Positions 1 through 8,794 of a DNA stretch of 64,000 bases are shown here, one piece after another (the stretch's first letter is position 1; each line of letters begins with the position of its first letter). The notes beneath the pieces are model-generated. The model made no database searches. It was not told the DNA's origin and saw only the letters and a list, made by a program, of their open reading frames with translations. Source of the stretch: Lachnospiraceae bacterium XBD2001 (GTDB taxonomy: Bacteria > Bacillota > Clostridia > Lachnospirales > Lachnospiraceae); assembly GCA_900116395.1 (NCBI GenBank), contig FPAN01000002.1:614028-678027 (forward strand), in the 5' to 3' direction. The translations under genes and the position numbers were made by a program.

Positions 1-699
1 GTACATCTGGTGTTGATTCTTGCAATTACTGTGTGTGCAAAATACCTATTGCCGATTGATTCGGATATCAGATTATTACTAATCTGGATTTTGGTATCCG
101 CTATGAATATTGCCGTTGCAAAAACAACGTTTGCCAAGAACTGGAAGACGGGAGCGAAGGAGCCGGTATTCTGGTGGGTCACCTATGTGATGAATGCCAT
201 TTGTATCATGGTGGGATTCTCACAGATTGCAGATGGCTACATGGAGACCGGGATTCGTCTGATTGCCATTGTTGGTACCGTTGGTCTGTGCTCGGTATTT
301 ACTCTAACCCAGCTTCGCAGTCATTCTGCACTGGCTAAGAACCCATTGGTACCGGAATTGTTTGTCAGTGCGAAGTATTGTCTGGTGTTGGTATTTGTTT
401 TATCCGAGATGGGTGTGATGGATTATGTTTCGGATATTGCAGTGTTGATTTTTGCCATCGGCTGCATTGCCCTTGGATTCTATATCCGCAAGAAGGGTAT
501 GCGCCTCTTTGGACTTGGCTTATCCATCATCGCCATGGTGAAGCTGATTTTGATCGATATCTACTATGATAACTCCGCCGGACGGGCAGCAAGCTTCCTT
601 GTCTGCGGTATGTTGTGTTTTGCTATCAGTGCTTTGTACACTTACATTGATAAGCGCATGAAAAAAGAAGAAATTACAGAAAAGAGTAATAACCTATGA
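1..699 (+). CDS. C-terminal part of a multi-pass membrane protein (DUF2339-like), cut by the window edge
   Basis: The reading frame is open from the first base, so the gene starts outside the window and only about 232 residues are seen. The visible part has six to seven hydrophobic segments joined by short loops, and ends in a basic/acidic tail (KKEEITEKSNNL). The segment order and the motif around 'KKGMRLFGLGL' resemble the C-terminus of DUF2339 membrane proteins; this is a recognition by eye. The stop overlaps the start of the Hsp70 gene (ATGA), so the two are translationally coupled. Function is unknown; the coupling suggests an envelope protein managed with the following chaperones. Confidence 0.7.
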   Translation, partial: VHLVLILAITVCAKYLLPIDSDIRLLLIWILVSAMNIAVAKTTFAKNWKTGAKEPVFWWVTYVMNAICIMVGFSQIADGYMETGIRLIAIVGTVGLCSVFTLTQLRSHSALAKNPLVPELFVSAKYCLVLVFVLSEMGVMDYVSDIAVLIFAIGCIALGFYIRKKGMRLFGLGLSIIAMVKLILIDIYYDNSAGRAASFLVCGMLCFAISALYTYIDKRMKKEEITEKSNNL

Positions 700-2453
700 T
701 TATCGGAATTGATTTAGGAACCACCAACTCCCTGGTAAGTGTCTGGGGAGAGAAGGGGCTGACCATGGTTCCCAATGCCTTAGGCGAGTTTTTAACCCCG
801 TCGGTGATTAGCTTCGATGAGGACGGAACGACCTATATTGGCCAGACAGCAAGAGAACGACTGATTGCCCACCCGGAGTCTACGTTCCAGGAATTTAAGC
901 GGGATATGGGAAGCAATCGGCGTTATGAGGCTTTCGGAAAACAGTATACGGCGACGGACTTGTCCGCCATTTTGCTTCGCCAGTTAAAAGAGGATGCGGA
1001 GGCGTTCTTAGGAGAGCCGGTGGAAGATGCCATCATCAGTGTACCGGCGTATTTTACCGACAAGCAGCGTGCCCAGACCAGAAATGCAGGATTAATTGCA
1101 GGTCTTCGTGTGAGCCGTTTGGTGAATGAGCCTTCTGCAGCGGCGTTGTATTACCACGCCAACCATCTGCAGGATGAGGAAATGTATATTGTCTTTGACT
1201 TCGGTGGCGGAACCTTGGATGTGACGTTGGTGGATGCCTTCGATAACATCATTGAGATTCAGGGAATCTCCGGTGATAACCACTTAGGTGGCGCGGATTT
1301 TAACCATGTGATTGCATTGGACATCTGCAAGGAGAACGGCATGGAGCTTCAGAATCTGACCGATACTCAACGTGCCCAAATCTATCGCAAGGCGGAAGAG
1401 ATTAAGATGGAACTGTCTAATACGCCGGAAGTAACCAAGGAATTTGCCATTGCAGATGAGGGGAATGCTCTAGACGGGACGAAACGGTTTACCTATCACA
1501 TTACGACACAACACTTGGTGGATATTTCCACGGATATTTTTAACCGTGTGGCCATTGTGTTAAAGCGTTTGATGAACCAGTCCGGAGCATACGAGATGGA
1601 GGATATCTCCGGTGTAATCTTAGTGGGCGGCTCATCCAAGATGCCTGCGGTACGGACTTATTTGTACACCTTGTTTAAGGATAAGCTTCTCTACGATGAG
1701 AATCCGGATGAGATTGTTTGTCGTGGTGTGGGCACGGCAGCCGGAATTGAGCAGCGCAGCATTGGGGCTAAGGATTTGATTCTAACGGACATTTGTCCTT
1801 TTACTTTGGGTACAGGCATCATCGGAGATGTGATGTCTCCTGTTATTCAGCGGAACGAGGTACTTCCTTGCAGCCGCACCAGAACCTATGTAACGGTGCG
1901 GGATGGTCAGAAGTCCATTCTGTTCGAAGTATATCAGGGAGAGTTCCACCAGGCTTCCAAGAATACCAAGTTGTGCGAGATTGAGGTGAATGTGCCTCCG
2001 AAGCCGGCAGGAGAAGTATTTGTGAATGTCACATTCTCCTATGATATCAATGGAATCTTCGTATTGGAGCTGAAATCTCCGTACCTGGAAGAATCCGTTA
2101 GAAAAGAGATTGTAAATACTTTGGGCTTATCGGAGGATGAGATTGCTTCCAGACGGCAGCGCCTGGAGGAGTTGAAGACAGAGCCGCCAATGCATGGTCG
2201 CCGTATGGAATTGCTGTTAAATCGTGCGGAGCGTCTGTTTGCAGAGAGCGATTCCCAGCAGAAATATCACCTGGCCCGCCATATGGATGCACTGCGTAAT
2301 TGTCTGGCCAGAGGCGATCAAAAGCAGGCCAGACAGACGGCGGATCAGTTGCAGAAGCTGATGGCCTATATTGAATCCCATATGTTCCAATTCGACGTGC
2401 GAGATGCGGGCTTGTGGGAAGACTATGTAAATAAGGAAGATGAAGATCAGTAA
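696..2453 (+). CDS. hscC: HscC-like Hsp70 chaperone
   Basis: An ATP-dependent Hsp70-family chaperone, expected in the cytoplasm. The ATPase domain fills residues 1-370, with the phosphate 1 motif GIDLGTTNS at 4-12, the phosphate 2 motif FDFGGGTLDV near 168 and the adenosine motif LVGGSSKMPAVR near 310. At 585 residues it is shorter than DnaK (about 610-640) and lacks the acidic DnaK tail, which fits the HscC/YegD-like specialised branch. The start overlaps the upstream stop and the J-like gene begins 2 nt after its stop. No grpE or dnaJ is adjacent, so it is not the housekeeping dnaK locus. The client is unknown. Confidence 0.85.
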   Translation: MIIGIDLGTTNSLVSVWGEKGLTMVPNALGEFLTPSVISFDEDGTTYIGQTARERLIAHPESTFQEFKRDMGSNRRYEAFGKQYTATDLSAILLRQLKEDAEAFLGEPVEDAIISVPAYFTDKQRAQTRNAGLIAGLRVSRLVNEPSAAALYYHANHLQDEEMYIVFDFGGGTLDVTLVDAFDNIIEIQGISGDNHLGGADFNHVIALDICKENGMELQNLTDTQRAQIYRKAEEIKMELSNTPEVTKEFAIADEGNALDGTKRFTYHITTQHLVDISTDIFNRVAIVLKRLMNQSGAYEMEDISGVILVGGSSKMPAVRTYLYTLFKDKLLYDENPDEIVCRGVGTAAGIEQRSIGAKDLILTDICPFTLGTGIIGDVMSPVIQRNEVLPCSRTRTYVTVRDGQKSILFEVYQGEFHQASKNTKLCEIEVNVPPKPAGEVFVNVTFSYDINGIFVLELKSPYLEESVRKEIVNTLGLSEDEIASRRQRLEELKTEPPMHGRRMELLLNRAERLFAESDSQQKYHLARHMDALRNCLARGDQKQARQTADQLQKLMAYIESHMFQFDVRDAGLWEDYVNKEDEDQ

Positions 2454-2455
2454 TC

Positions 2456-3826
2456 ATGGAGTATTATTGGGCGTTATTAGGGATTGAGCCGACCTGCGAT
2501 GTGAAGGCTATCAAAAAAGCATATGCAAAGAAGTCCAAGGAGTTCCATCCATCGGAGCATCCCGAGGAATATGAGCGAATTAAATTTGCTTACCAGATGG
2601 CGCTATCGTATGCCAAGCGAGAGGCTGGGGTTACCCGAAGCCGCATGGAGAAAACGCTGGAATTCGAGCACGGATTGCAGGACGTTTTGCAGGAGAAGAA
2701 GCAGGAGGAGTACCCGGAGCTTCCAAAGGGAGAGGAATACCCGGACCCTCCGGAAGCCGAGGCAATCCCAAGCTTTGAGGAGCCGGTACAAGAGAAGCAT
2801 CTGCCGGAAGCGGAAACAGCGCAGCAGCTCAACTTCCACACCGGGCGATTCCAGCAGGATCACTACTGGGAAGAGGAACTGAAGGACCGTAGCAACGATT
2901 TTCAGACCCTGCATTTTGATGTGAAGGCCGGGGGAAGCTTAGAGGAGAACGAGAATAGCTTCCAAAAGATTATAGAGGACATCCGTAAGGATAAGAACCT
3001 GAATTGGTGTCAGATTCATTTTATGGAGTTGTTTTTCCAACAGGTTATCAGCTTTCATGTGGATAGAAATACTCATTCCGTTTATTGGAAGGCGCTGTGT
3101 GAACGGGTGAAGACGGAGTATCTTCAGGAGCGAAAACTATATCCGGATTCTAAGAACAGTGTATTCTTCCCGAATCCTCACGTAACCGAGCATTTACTTC
3201 GCGTTCTTCCGATGCTTCAGGAGTTGGATTATCGGGTGTGGGATGTGCTGGAAGGTTATTTGCTGCCACGGGAAACGGAGCGCAGTAAGCCGGAATGGCA
3301 GCCGGTGGTAGATCATTTCCGCCGGGTACGGGCCTATCAGCTTCCGGGTCAGCAGTATGCCAAGGAGAAATATGTTTCTCTTGCTGAGGCGAAACGCCGG
3401 ATTTTTGCATGGAGAACCCCAACCAAGAAGGATAACTCCAGAACATGGAGAATCGGGGTCTGGACAGTGGCCATCATGATTGGACTGATGGTGTTTGCCG
3501 GTTCATTACAGGACGCCCACAAGCACCGAAATGAACCCCATCCGACAGGAAATCAGATTATCGAAGAGTACAATCAGCAATGGCTGGATACCCAGCAGTA
3601 TGACCAGTCTCCGGTTTTGAATGTGTACACCTATGATGGAAAGCCGTATATCATCACTGATACGGAGGATGTGTATCTGCTTCCGGTAAATACGGATGGA
3701 GAGAACGGAAGCGTCGGGGAGCGTATCAGCGAGAAAGACTTTTTAGCAGAGCATCCGGATGCGGAAGAGTCGTTGCATCAGAAACTGGATGCGCTAAGAG
3801 CGCAAAAACAACGGAGCGCTCCGTAA
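2456..3826 (+). CDS. Membrane-anchored J-domain-like protein with altered HPD motif
   Basis: Residues 2-55 read as a J domain (YYWALLGIEPTCDVKAIKKAY, then KEFHPSEHPEEYERIKFAYQ). The loop that normally carries HPD, needed to trigger Hsp70 ATP hydrolysis, is HPS here (residues 31-33). A Glu/Pro-rich linker follows (about 70-125), then an alpha-helical region, one transmembrane helix near 332-350 and a C-terminal domain outside the helix. It lies 2 nt after the Hsp70 gene, so it is the likely partner of that chaperone and would place it at the membrane. Loss of Asp in HPD usually abolishes stimulation in DnaJ; in this divergent family it may be tolerated. Confidence 0.75.
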   Translation: MEYYWALLGIEPTCDVKAIKKAYAKKSKEFHPSEHPEEYERIKFAYQMALSYAKREAGVTRSRMEKTLEFEHGLQDVLQEKKQEEYPELPKGEEYPDPPEAEAIPSFEEPVQEKHLPEAETAQQLNFHTGRFQQDHYWEEELKDRSNDFQTLHFDVKAGGSLEENENSFQKIIEDIRKDKNLNWCQIHFMELFFQQVISFHVDRNTHSVYWKALCERVKTEYLQERKLYPDSKNSVFFPNPHVTEHLLRVLPMLQELDYRVWDVLEGYLLPRETERSKPEWQPVVDHFRRVRAYQLPGQQYAKEKYVSLAEAKRRIFAWRTPTKKDNSRTWRIGVWTVAIMIGLMVFAGSLQDAHKHRNEPHPTGNQIIEEYNQQWLDTQQYDQSPVLNVYTYDGKPYIITDTEDVYLLPVNTDGENGSVGERISEKDFLAEHPDAEESLHQKLDALRAQKQRSAP

Positions 3827-3835
3827 GGATTTTTG

Positions 3836-3864
3836 TTGAAAAGGGCCCACGCGATGGGTATACT
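3836..3864 (+). promoter_or_regulatory. Sigma-A-type promoter for leuCD
   Basis: TTGAAA at 3836-3841 and TATACT at 3859-3864 are 17 nt apart, 45 nt before the leuC start. A strong Shine-Dalgarno (GGAGGTAA) follows at 3897-3904. No leuA or T-box leader is visible upstream. Confidence 0.65.
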
Positions 3865-3909
3865 TTTACATAAAAGAAAAAGGAAAAGAAAGAGTGGAGG
3901 TAACTCAAC

Positions 3910-5169
3910 ATGGGAATGACTATGACCCAGAAGATTCTGGCTGCGCATGCGGGCTTAGAATCTGTGACTGCCGGACAGCTGATTGAAGCGAATCTGGATT
4001 TGGTATTAGGCAATGACATCACTTCACCGGTTGCGATTCATGAGATGAGCAAGATGAAGGTAGACGGTGTCTTTGATAAGGACAAGGTTGCACTTGTCAT
4101 GGACCACTTCGTACCGAACAAGGATATCAAGTCTGCAGAGCATGTAAAGGAAGTTCGCCAGTTCGCTTGCGAGCATTGTATTTCGAATTTTTATGACGTG
4201 GGACAGATGGGAATCGAGCATGCCCTCCTTCCGGAAAAAGGATTGACGGTGGCCGGTGATGTAATTATCGGCGCAGATTCTCACACTTGTACTTACGGTG
4301 CATTGGGTGCTTTTTCCACCGGCGTGGGAAGCACGGATATGGCAGCAGGTATGGCAACCGGCAAGGCATGGTTCAAGGTACCGAGCGCCATTAAGTTCAA
4401 TATTGTGGGCAAGCCATCCAAGTATGTCAGTGGCAAGGATGTCATCCTTCATATTATCGGTATGATTGGTGTGGACGGAGCATTGTACCAGTCCATGGAG
4501 TTCGTAGGCGAGGGCATTCAGTACTTGTCTATGGACGACCGTTTTACCATTGCCAATATGGCCATTGAGGCCGGTGGCAAGAACGGTATTTTCCCGGTAG
4601 ACGATTTGGCTATTGAATATATGAAGGCACATTCCAAGCGTGACTACAAGGTGTATGAGGCAGATGCCGATGCCGAGTACAGCGCAGAGTACACCATTGA
4701 CTTATCGACGCTTCGCCCGACGGTGGCATTCCCGCATCTTCCGGAGAATACCAAGACCATCGATGAGGTGGGCGAGATTAAGATTGACCAGGTGGTCATC
4801 GGTTCTTGTACCAATGGACGTTTGGAAGACTTGCGTGTAGCTGCGGAGATTTTAAAGGGTAAGAAGGTAGCAAAGGGCATTCGTGTCATCGTGATTCCTG
4901 CAACCCAGCAGATTTACTTAGATGCCATGGAAGAAGGCCTGCTTCGCACCTTCGTAGAAGCCGGCGCCGTAGTTAGTACACCGACCTGTGGCCCATGCTT
5001 AGGTGGCTATATGGGTATTCTTGCAGCAGGTGAGCGCTGTATTTCTACCACCAATCGTAACTTTATCGGTCGTATGGGACATGTGGATTCCGAGATTTAT
5101 CTGGCCAGCCCGGCAGTTGCCGCAGCCAGTGCATTAACCGGATACATCAGTGACCCGACCAAGTTGTAG
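3910..5169 (+). CDS. leuC: 3-isopropylmalate dehydratase large subunit
   Basis: Catalyses the isomerisation of 2-isopropylmalate to 3-isopropylmalate in leucine biosynthesis together with LeuD. The 419-residue length fits the short LeuC/HacA class found in Clostridia and archaea rather than the roughly 466-residue enterobacterial type. The [4Fe-4S] ligands are visible as Cys300 (SCTNGR), Cys360 and Cys363 (TCGPC). The motif [18 protein letters not shown] near 118-135 is typical of the aconitase superfamily. leuD follows after 17 nt with its own Shine-Dalgarno. Specificity within the family (isopropylmalate, homoaconitate or citramalate pathway) cannot be told from sequence alone; leucine is the most likely. 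Confidence 0.95.
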   Translation: MGMTMTQKILAAHAGLESVTAGQLIEANLDLVLGNDITSPVAIHEMSKMKVDGVFDKDKVALVMDHFVPNKDIKSAEHVKEVRQFACEHCISNFYDVGQMGIEHALLPEKGLTVAGDVIIGADSHTCTYGALGAFSTGVGSTDMAAGMATGKAWFKVPSAIKFNIVGKPSKYVSGKDVILHIIGMIGVDGALYQSMEFVGEGIQYLSMDDRFTIANMAIEAGGKNGIFPVDDLAIEYMKAHSKRDYKVYEADADAEYSAEYTIDLSTLRPTVAFPHLPENTKTIDEVGEIKIDQVVIGSCTNGRLEDLRVAAEILKGKKVAKGIRVIVIPATQQIYLDAMEEGLLRTFVEAGAVVSTPTCGPCLGGYMGILAAGERCISTTNRNFIGRMGHVDSEIYLASPAVAAASALTGYISDPTKL

Positions 5170-5186
5170 GATAGGAGGTAGAGAAG

Positions 5187-5675
5187 ATGAAAGCAGCATG
5201 TGGAACCGTACATAAATTCGGAGATAACATCGATACGGACGTTATCATTCCGGCAAGATATTTAAACTCCTCCGATCCGGCAGAGCTTGCCACCCATTGC
5301 ATGGAGGATATTGATAAAGAATTCGTCAACAAGGTAAAGGCAGGAGATTTGATTGTAGCAACCAAGAATTTCGGTTGCGGATCCTCCAGAGAGCATGCAC
5401 CCATTGCCATTAAGGCCAGCGGTGTCAGCTGTGTGATTGCAGAGACTTTTGCCCGGATTTTTTATCGCAATGCCATCAACATCGGTCTTCCAATCATTGA
5501 GTGCAAGGAAGCGTCCGTTGCTATCAAGGAAGGGGACGAAGTGGAAGTGGACTTCGATTCCGGTGTAATTACCGACAAGACCACAGGAGAGACCTTCCAG
5601 GGACAGGCCTTCCCGCCATTCATGCAGAAGATTATCGATTCCGAGGGATTGGTGAATTACATCAATAATAAGTAA
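5187..5675 (+). CDS. leuD: 3-isopropylmalate dehydratase small subunit
   Basis: Swivelling-domain subunit that completes the LeuCD isomerase. At 162 residues it is the short LeuD type that pairs with the short LeuC type. The conserved core is present: [14 protein letters not shown] near 14-27 and [12 protein letters not shown] near 60-71, which forms part of the substrate pocket. Shine-Dalgarno AGGAGG lies just upstream of the ATG. A terminator follows the stop, so leuCD appears to be a two-gene unit. Confidence 0.95.
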   Translation: MKAACGTVHKFGDNIDTDVIIPARYLNSSDPAELATHCMEDIDKEFVNKVKAGDLIVATKNFGCGSSREHAPIAIKASGVSCVIAETFARIFYRNAINIGLPIIECKEASVAIKEGDEVEVDFDSGVITDKTTGETFQGQAFPPFMQKIIDSEGLVNYINNK

Positions 5676-5683
5676 TGAATTTT

Positions 5684-5730
5684 GTGAAGTTCGTGGCATC
5701 TGAGATGGGTGCTGCGGACTTCATTTTTTA
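5684..5730 (+). terminator. Rho-independent terminator after leuD
   Basis: TGAAGTTCG pairs with CGGACTTCA through an imperfect stem that continues with GGCATC/GGTGC, followed by ATTTTTTATT. The T-tract overlaps the upstream half of the next promoter. Confidence 0.75.
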
Positions 5731-5747
5731 TTAGGGGACACCGATAA
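5721..5747 (+). promoter_or_regulatory. Sigma-28-like (SigD/FliA) promoter
   Basis: TCATTTTT at 5721-5728, 11 nt spacer, ACCGATAA at 5740-5747, compared with the family consensus TAAAGTTT-N11-GCCGATAA. The -10 half differs at one base. The -35 half is also the T-tract of the leuD terminator, so its match is less informative. The same layout occurs at 23123-23149. Confidence 0.55.
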
Positions 5748-5818
5748 AAAATATAGAAAACCGTGAATATGTTTATGCGAAAAGGAAATTTGCATTTTTT
5801 CTACAGGGAGGTAGTATT

Positions 5819-6628
5819 ATGAGCAGAATCAACGGCATCAATGCCTATCAGCAGGCTGCCAATGCATGGCAGATTGAATCAAAACCATCTAAGGGTGCGG
5901 ATAATTCCCGGGCATCGGAGACAAAAGCCGGTGGCAAGAATTGGGCACCTATCGAATCCGGAAGTTCTTTAATTCCCAAGAAAACCGAATACGGCATGAC
6001 CGTTGGCGATGTGAAGCTGTCGGATAAGGCCAAGGACTACTATGAGAAGTTGAAGGCCAAGTATCACAACATGGAATTCATTGCGGTCAGCAAAGACATG
6101 AAGGATACCGTGGCGAAGCATGCGGCTAACTACGGTAATGCAGGGAAGGCTGTGGTTTTGATTGATGAAGAAAAGTTAGAGCGCATGGCCACTGATGAAG
6201 ACTTCCGTAAGAAGTATGAGGGTATTATCTCCATGGGCCAGCAGAAGCTTGCGGAGGCCAAGAATAGCCTGGCCAGCAGTGGTGCCAAGCTTCTAAACTT
6301 CGGCATGAAGGTGGAAGATAACGGCAAGGTGAGCTTCTTTGCAACGGTAGAAAAATCCCAGGAAGCCCAGAAGGCCAGAATCGAGAAGAAGCAGGAAGCC
6401 AAGCGGGAGGCCCGTGCCAAGGAGAAGAAGAAAGCCGCCAAGGAAGAGCGGGAAGCGCGTATCGAGGAAGCCCGCGAAGAGCAACAGGAAGCAAGAGAAG
6501 GGGTGACCTTCCGGGCCGACAACGTAGAAGACTTGCTTACGAAGCTGCAGGATTATGTATATGAACATGGTGGTATTCGCACGGAAGAAGAGCTTCTGGT
6601 GGGTAGTGCCATTGATTTCAAGGGATAA
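5819..6628 (+). CDS. DUF6033-like coiled-coil protein of unknown function
   Basis: No signal peptide or membrane segment is seen in the 269 residues. The N-terminal 60 residues are polar and probably disordered. Residues 60-180 hold a compact mixed domain (KLSDKAKDYYEKLKAKYHN onward) that I associate with DUF6033. Residues 180-230 are a highly charged Lys/Glu/Arg/Ala coiled coil, and the C-terminus returns to a short folded segment. It is transcribed from the sigma-28-like promoter at 5721-5747 and is followed after 18 nt by another coiled-coil gene. A role linked to the motility regulon is inferred from the promoter only. Shine-Dalgarno GGGAGGT supports the start. Confidence 0.75.
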   Translation: MSRINGINAYQQAANAWQIESKPSKGADNSRASETKAGGKNWAPIESGSSLIPKKTEYGMTVGDVKLSDKAKDYYEKLKAKYHNMEFIAVSKDMKDTVAKHAANYGNAGKAVVLIDEEKLERMATDEDFRKKYEGIISMGQQKLAEAKNSLASSGAKLLNFGMKVEDNGKVSFFATVEKSQEAQKARIEKKQEAKREARAKEKKKAAKEEREARIEEAREEQQEAREGVTFRADNVEDLLTKLQDYVYEHGGIRTEEELLVGSAIDFKG

Positions 6629-6646
6629 ATCCCGGGAGGGGAAGGG

Positions 6647-7615
6647 ATGAGCCTGAATGTATTAGGAAATCAAGGAAATCTGGGACTGCGCAGTGCCGTC
6701 GGACTTCGTCGGATGCAGGAGGCCAAGGAATCTAATCAGTGGATTCACGGTGCCAATGGCGAAGAGGAAGAAGAGAAGAAGTCTGCCCGTACCCAGCAGA
6801 TTCGGGAACTGTTGCGGGGCTTGGAGCGCCAGGATGAGAAAAATGGGATGAATGCCTTCGGTATGGCCCAAAGTACCTGGATGGAGACGACGGATTCCGA
6901 TGAGGAAGAGGATTATTACAAGGTTTCGCCTAATTACAATTATAAGGAGGTTGCCAATAAGATTCGTGCGGCCAAGACTTCTCAAGGGGCCGGACAGGCG
7001 GTGCTTGCAGCCAAGCGGAAGGTCCAGGAAGTAAAGCGCAAGATTGCCTCCGGTGACGGGGACCCGGAAGAGTTACAGCTGGCCTTAACCCATGCCAAGC
7101 GCATGGAGATGGCAGCCCGGAAGAAAAAACATCATCTGGAATTGGAAGAGATGGTTGCCAACACCGGCAAGCGGGATGAGCGGATGGAATCCGAGGAGAA
7201 GGCTATGGACGAGTTGCGCCAATCCATGGTAGCTGCAGAGGAAGAGAAGATTACCGAGCAGGAAGATGCTATTTTTGATGAGCGACAGAAGATGATTCAC
7301 GAAGCGGTGGAGGCAGCCAAGGAACGACAGGAAGAAGTGTCGGACGAGGCGTTTGCCCAAGTGAATGAAATTATCTCGGAATATGGAGAGGAAGAGTTAA
7401 AGCGCTTAGAAGAAGCCATGGAACTCTTCGAAGCCATGGAAGTGGTAGATCCCCACATGTCTCAGAAAGAATTCGAGAAGCTTAAGCAGAAGCACCGCGC
7501 CTCGGAAGAGAAGGCTATGGTGAAGGCGGACATGGATTATCTGAAGGATTTGATGGCGCTTCATACCGTCGCCCTGCCGGAATTGTCAGCAGGCGGAATT
7601 GACGTGCAGGTGTAA
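6647..7615 (+). CDS. Hypothetical coiled-coil protein, probably cytoplasmic
   Basis: I do not recognise a family. The 322 residues are very rich in Glu, Lys, Met and Ala; residues 95-290 look like nearly continuous helix with heptad-like spacing. There is no signal peptide or membrane segment. The N-terminus (MSLNVLGNQGNLGLRSAVG) is the only uncharged stretch. The gene begins 18 nt after the DUF6033-like gene with a strong Shine-Dalgarno (GGGAGGGG), so both are likely made together from the sigma-28-like promoter. Possible roles are a scaffold or filament-associated protein; no evidence decides. Confidence 0.7.
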   Translation: MSLNVLGNQGNLGLRSAVGLRRMQEAKESNQWIHGANGEEEEEKKSARTQQIRELLRGLERQDEKNGMNAFGMAQSTWMETTDSDEEEDYYKVSPNYNYKEVANKIRAAKTSQGAGQAVLAAKRKVQEVKRKIASGDGDPEELQLALTHAKRMEMAARKKKHHLELEEMVANTGKRDERMESEEKAMDELRQSMVAAEEEKITEQEDAIFDERQKMIHEAVEAAKERQEEVSDEAFAQVNEIISEYGEEELKRLEEAMELFEAMEVVDPHMSQKEFEKLKQKHRASEEKAMVKADMDYLKDLMALHTVALPELSAGGIDVQV

Positions 7616-7634
7616 AGGGCTTTAAGATAGTGCT

Positions 7635-8234
7635 ATGGAATATTTACTTACGGGAATTGTAATAACTGCAGTTGTCATATTGCTGGCTTTTCTACTGGCG
7701 CTGGTTTCTAAAGGGAGCACCGATGAGTCCGAAGTACGCCGGGCCGGAAGGCGGGGAGAGCACTTCGCCAGTCGCCTAATAAGTGAAGTTTTGGATGATC
7801 GGGACATTTTACTGACCAATGTGAAGCTGTCTTTTGATGGAAAACCAACAGAACTGGATAATGTCATCATAAACAACCGCGGTGTTTTTATTATTGAGGT
7901 GAAAAACTACAGCGGAATGCTCATCGGTGAGGAAGATGACTTCGAATGGGTGAAGAATAAGGTGACGGATGCCGGTAATATTTACCAAAAGACGGTGAAG
8001 AATCCGATCCCTCAGGTGAAGCGGCAAATCTATATTTTATCCGGTCGCCTGAAGCAGCGGAAAATTAACGTCTGGGTGGAAGGTTATGTGTTCTTCGTGG
8101 AGCGCAACAGTCCGGTGCGAAGCGATTATGTGCTGGATACCCGACGGGATATTGACCGTGTCATTCATCACGGAACCGATAACAATTTGAGCAATGCGGA
8201 GAAAAAGCGCATCGTGGATGCGTTATTATCGTAG
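7635..8234 (+). CDS. NERD-domain (nuclease-related) protein with N-terminal membrane helix
   Basis: Residues 2-24 form one transmembrane helix (YLLTGIVITAVVILLAFLLAL). Residues 35-165 match the NERD domain: RRGEHFAS, then TELDNVIINNRGVFIIEVKNYSG. This carries the Asp and the Glu-x-Lys spacing of the restriction-endonuclease-like fold. The domain is predicted to be a nuclease; no activity can be claimed from sequence. The Shine-Dalgarno is weak. The gene lies 19 nt after the coiled-coil gene and may share its transcript. Confidence 0.85.
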   Translation: MEYLLTGIVITAVVILLAFLLALVSKGSTDESEVRRAGRRGEHFASRLISEVLDDRDILLTNVKLSFDGKPTELDNVIINNRGVFIIEVKNYSGMLIGEEDDFEWVKNKVTDAGNIYQKTVKNPIPQVKRQIYILSGRLKQRKINVWVEGYVFFVERNSPVRSDYVLDTRRDIDRVIHHGTDNNLSNAEKKRIVDALLS

Positions 8235-8302
8235 AAAATTAGTTGGGCAAGAGGAGAACTTGTGATACAATGGGGTTCGCATTTGAAAGTTGAGGTAAGA
8301 AC

Positions 8303-8515
8303 ATGGCAATTACAGAAGCTGATATTAAGCGAATTAACGAGTTGTATCACAAATCCCAAGCCGAAGGCTTAACCGACGAAGAGAAGCAGGAACAGCAGGA
8401 CTTGCGCCGTGCTTATATCGAGGCCATGCGGGGAAATATCCGCAGCCACTTAGACAGTATTGTGGTACAGCGCCCGGACGGAACCAGAGAGAAGTTACAA
8501 CGTAAGAAAAAATAA
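8303..8515 (+). CDS. DUF896 family protein (YnzC-like)
   Basis: This 70-residue protein has the family pattern ITEADIKRINELYHKSQAEGLTDEEKQEQQ, which forms a short helical hairpin in B. subtilis YnzC. The C-terminus is basic (KLQRKKK). The cellular role is not established for the family; in B. subtilis the relatives sit in the SOS regulon, and here the gene sits just upstream of recA. The start is supported by GAGG upstream of ATG. A hairpin terminator follows at 8537. Confidence 0.9.
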   Translation: MAITEADIKRINELYHKSQAEGLTDEEKQEQQDLRRAYIEAMRGNIRSHLDSIVVQRPDGTREKLQRKKK

Positions 8516-8532
8516 ATACGGAAACTGTAAAC

Positions 8533-8577
8533 TTGACAACGCCTATGATTCAGATATAATAGGCGTTGGATTTTTTT
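8533..8577 (+). terminator. Terminator with an embedded promoter-like pair
   Basis: CAACGCCTAT (8537-8546) pairs perfectly with ATAGGCGTTG (8559-8568) and is followed by GATTTTTTTATT. The same stretch holds TTGACA at 8533-8538 and TATAAT at 8555-8560, 16 nt apart, which could start an RNA near 8567. The rest of the 8516-8794 gap holds several short inverted repeats and the recA promoter. Confidence 0.65.
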
Positions 8578-8721
8578 ATTTGTCTTTGTTCGTAAGAACG
8601 TTTTGCATCGATTCCGATGCGCAATTCCCAAGGAATTATTTTATAAATAGCAGGATGGAGTCCGTATAATGGGACATCGACTTTGCTAGTATAAAAAATG
8701 TAAAAAATATGAGATTCGTTG

Positions 8722-8776
8722 TTGACAAACGAATGTTCGTGAATTATTATAATTTTAGAGTTCGAACAATAGTTCG
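8722..8776 (+). promoter_or_regulatory. recA promoter with two LexA (SOS) boxes
   Basis: TTGACA at 8722-8727 and TATTAT at 8745-8750 are 17 nt apart. LexA box 1, CAAACGAATGTTCG at 8726-8739, overlaps the -35 element and fits the Bacillus-type consensus CGAAC-N4-GTTCG with one change. LexA box 2, CGAACAATAGTTCG at 8763-8776, has perfect CGAAC/GTTCG arms and lies just after the start point. LexA bound at either site would block recA. Confidence 0.8.
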
Positions 8777-8794
8777 AGGTAAGGAGATTAAAAC

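Noticed and set aside
4024..4632. A 202-codon minus-strand frame inside leuC
   Set aside because: It is a shadow of leuC codon bias, without a ribosome-binding site or family resemblance.
8584..8597. A third LexA box upstream of recA (GTTCGTAAGAAC)
   Set aside because: The arms are in the opposite order (GTTC...GAAC) from a LexA site.
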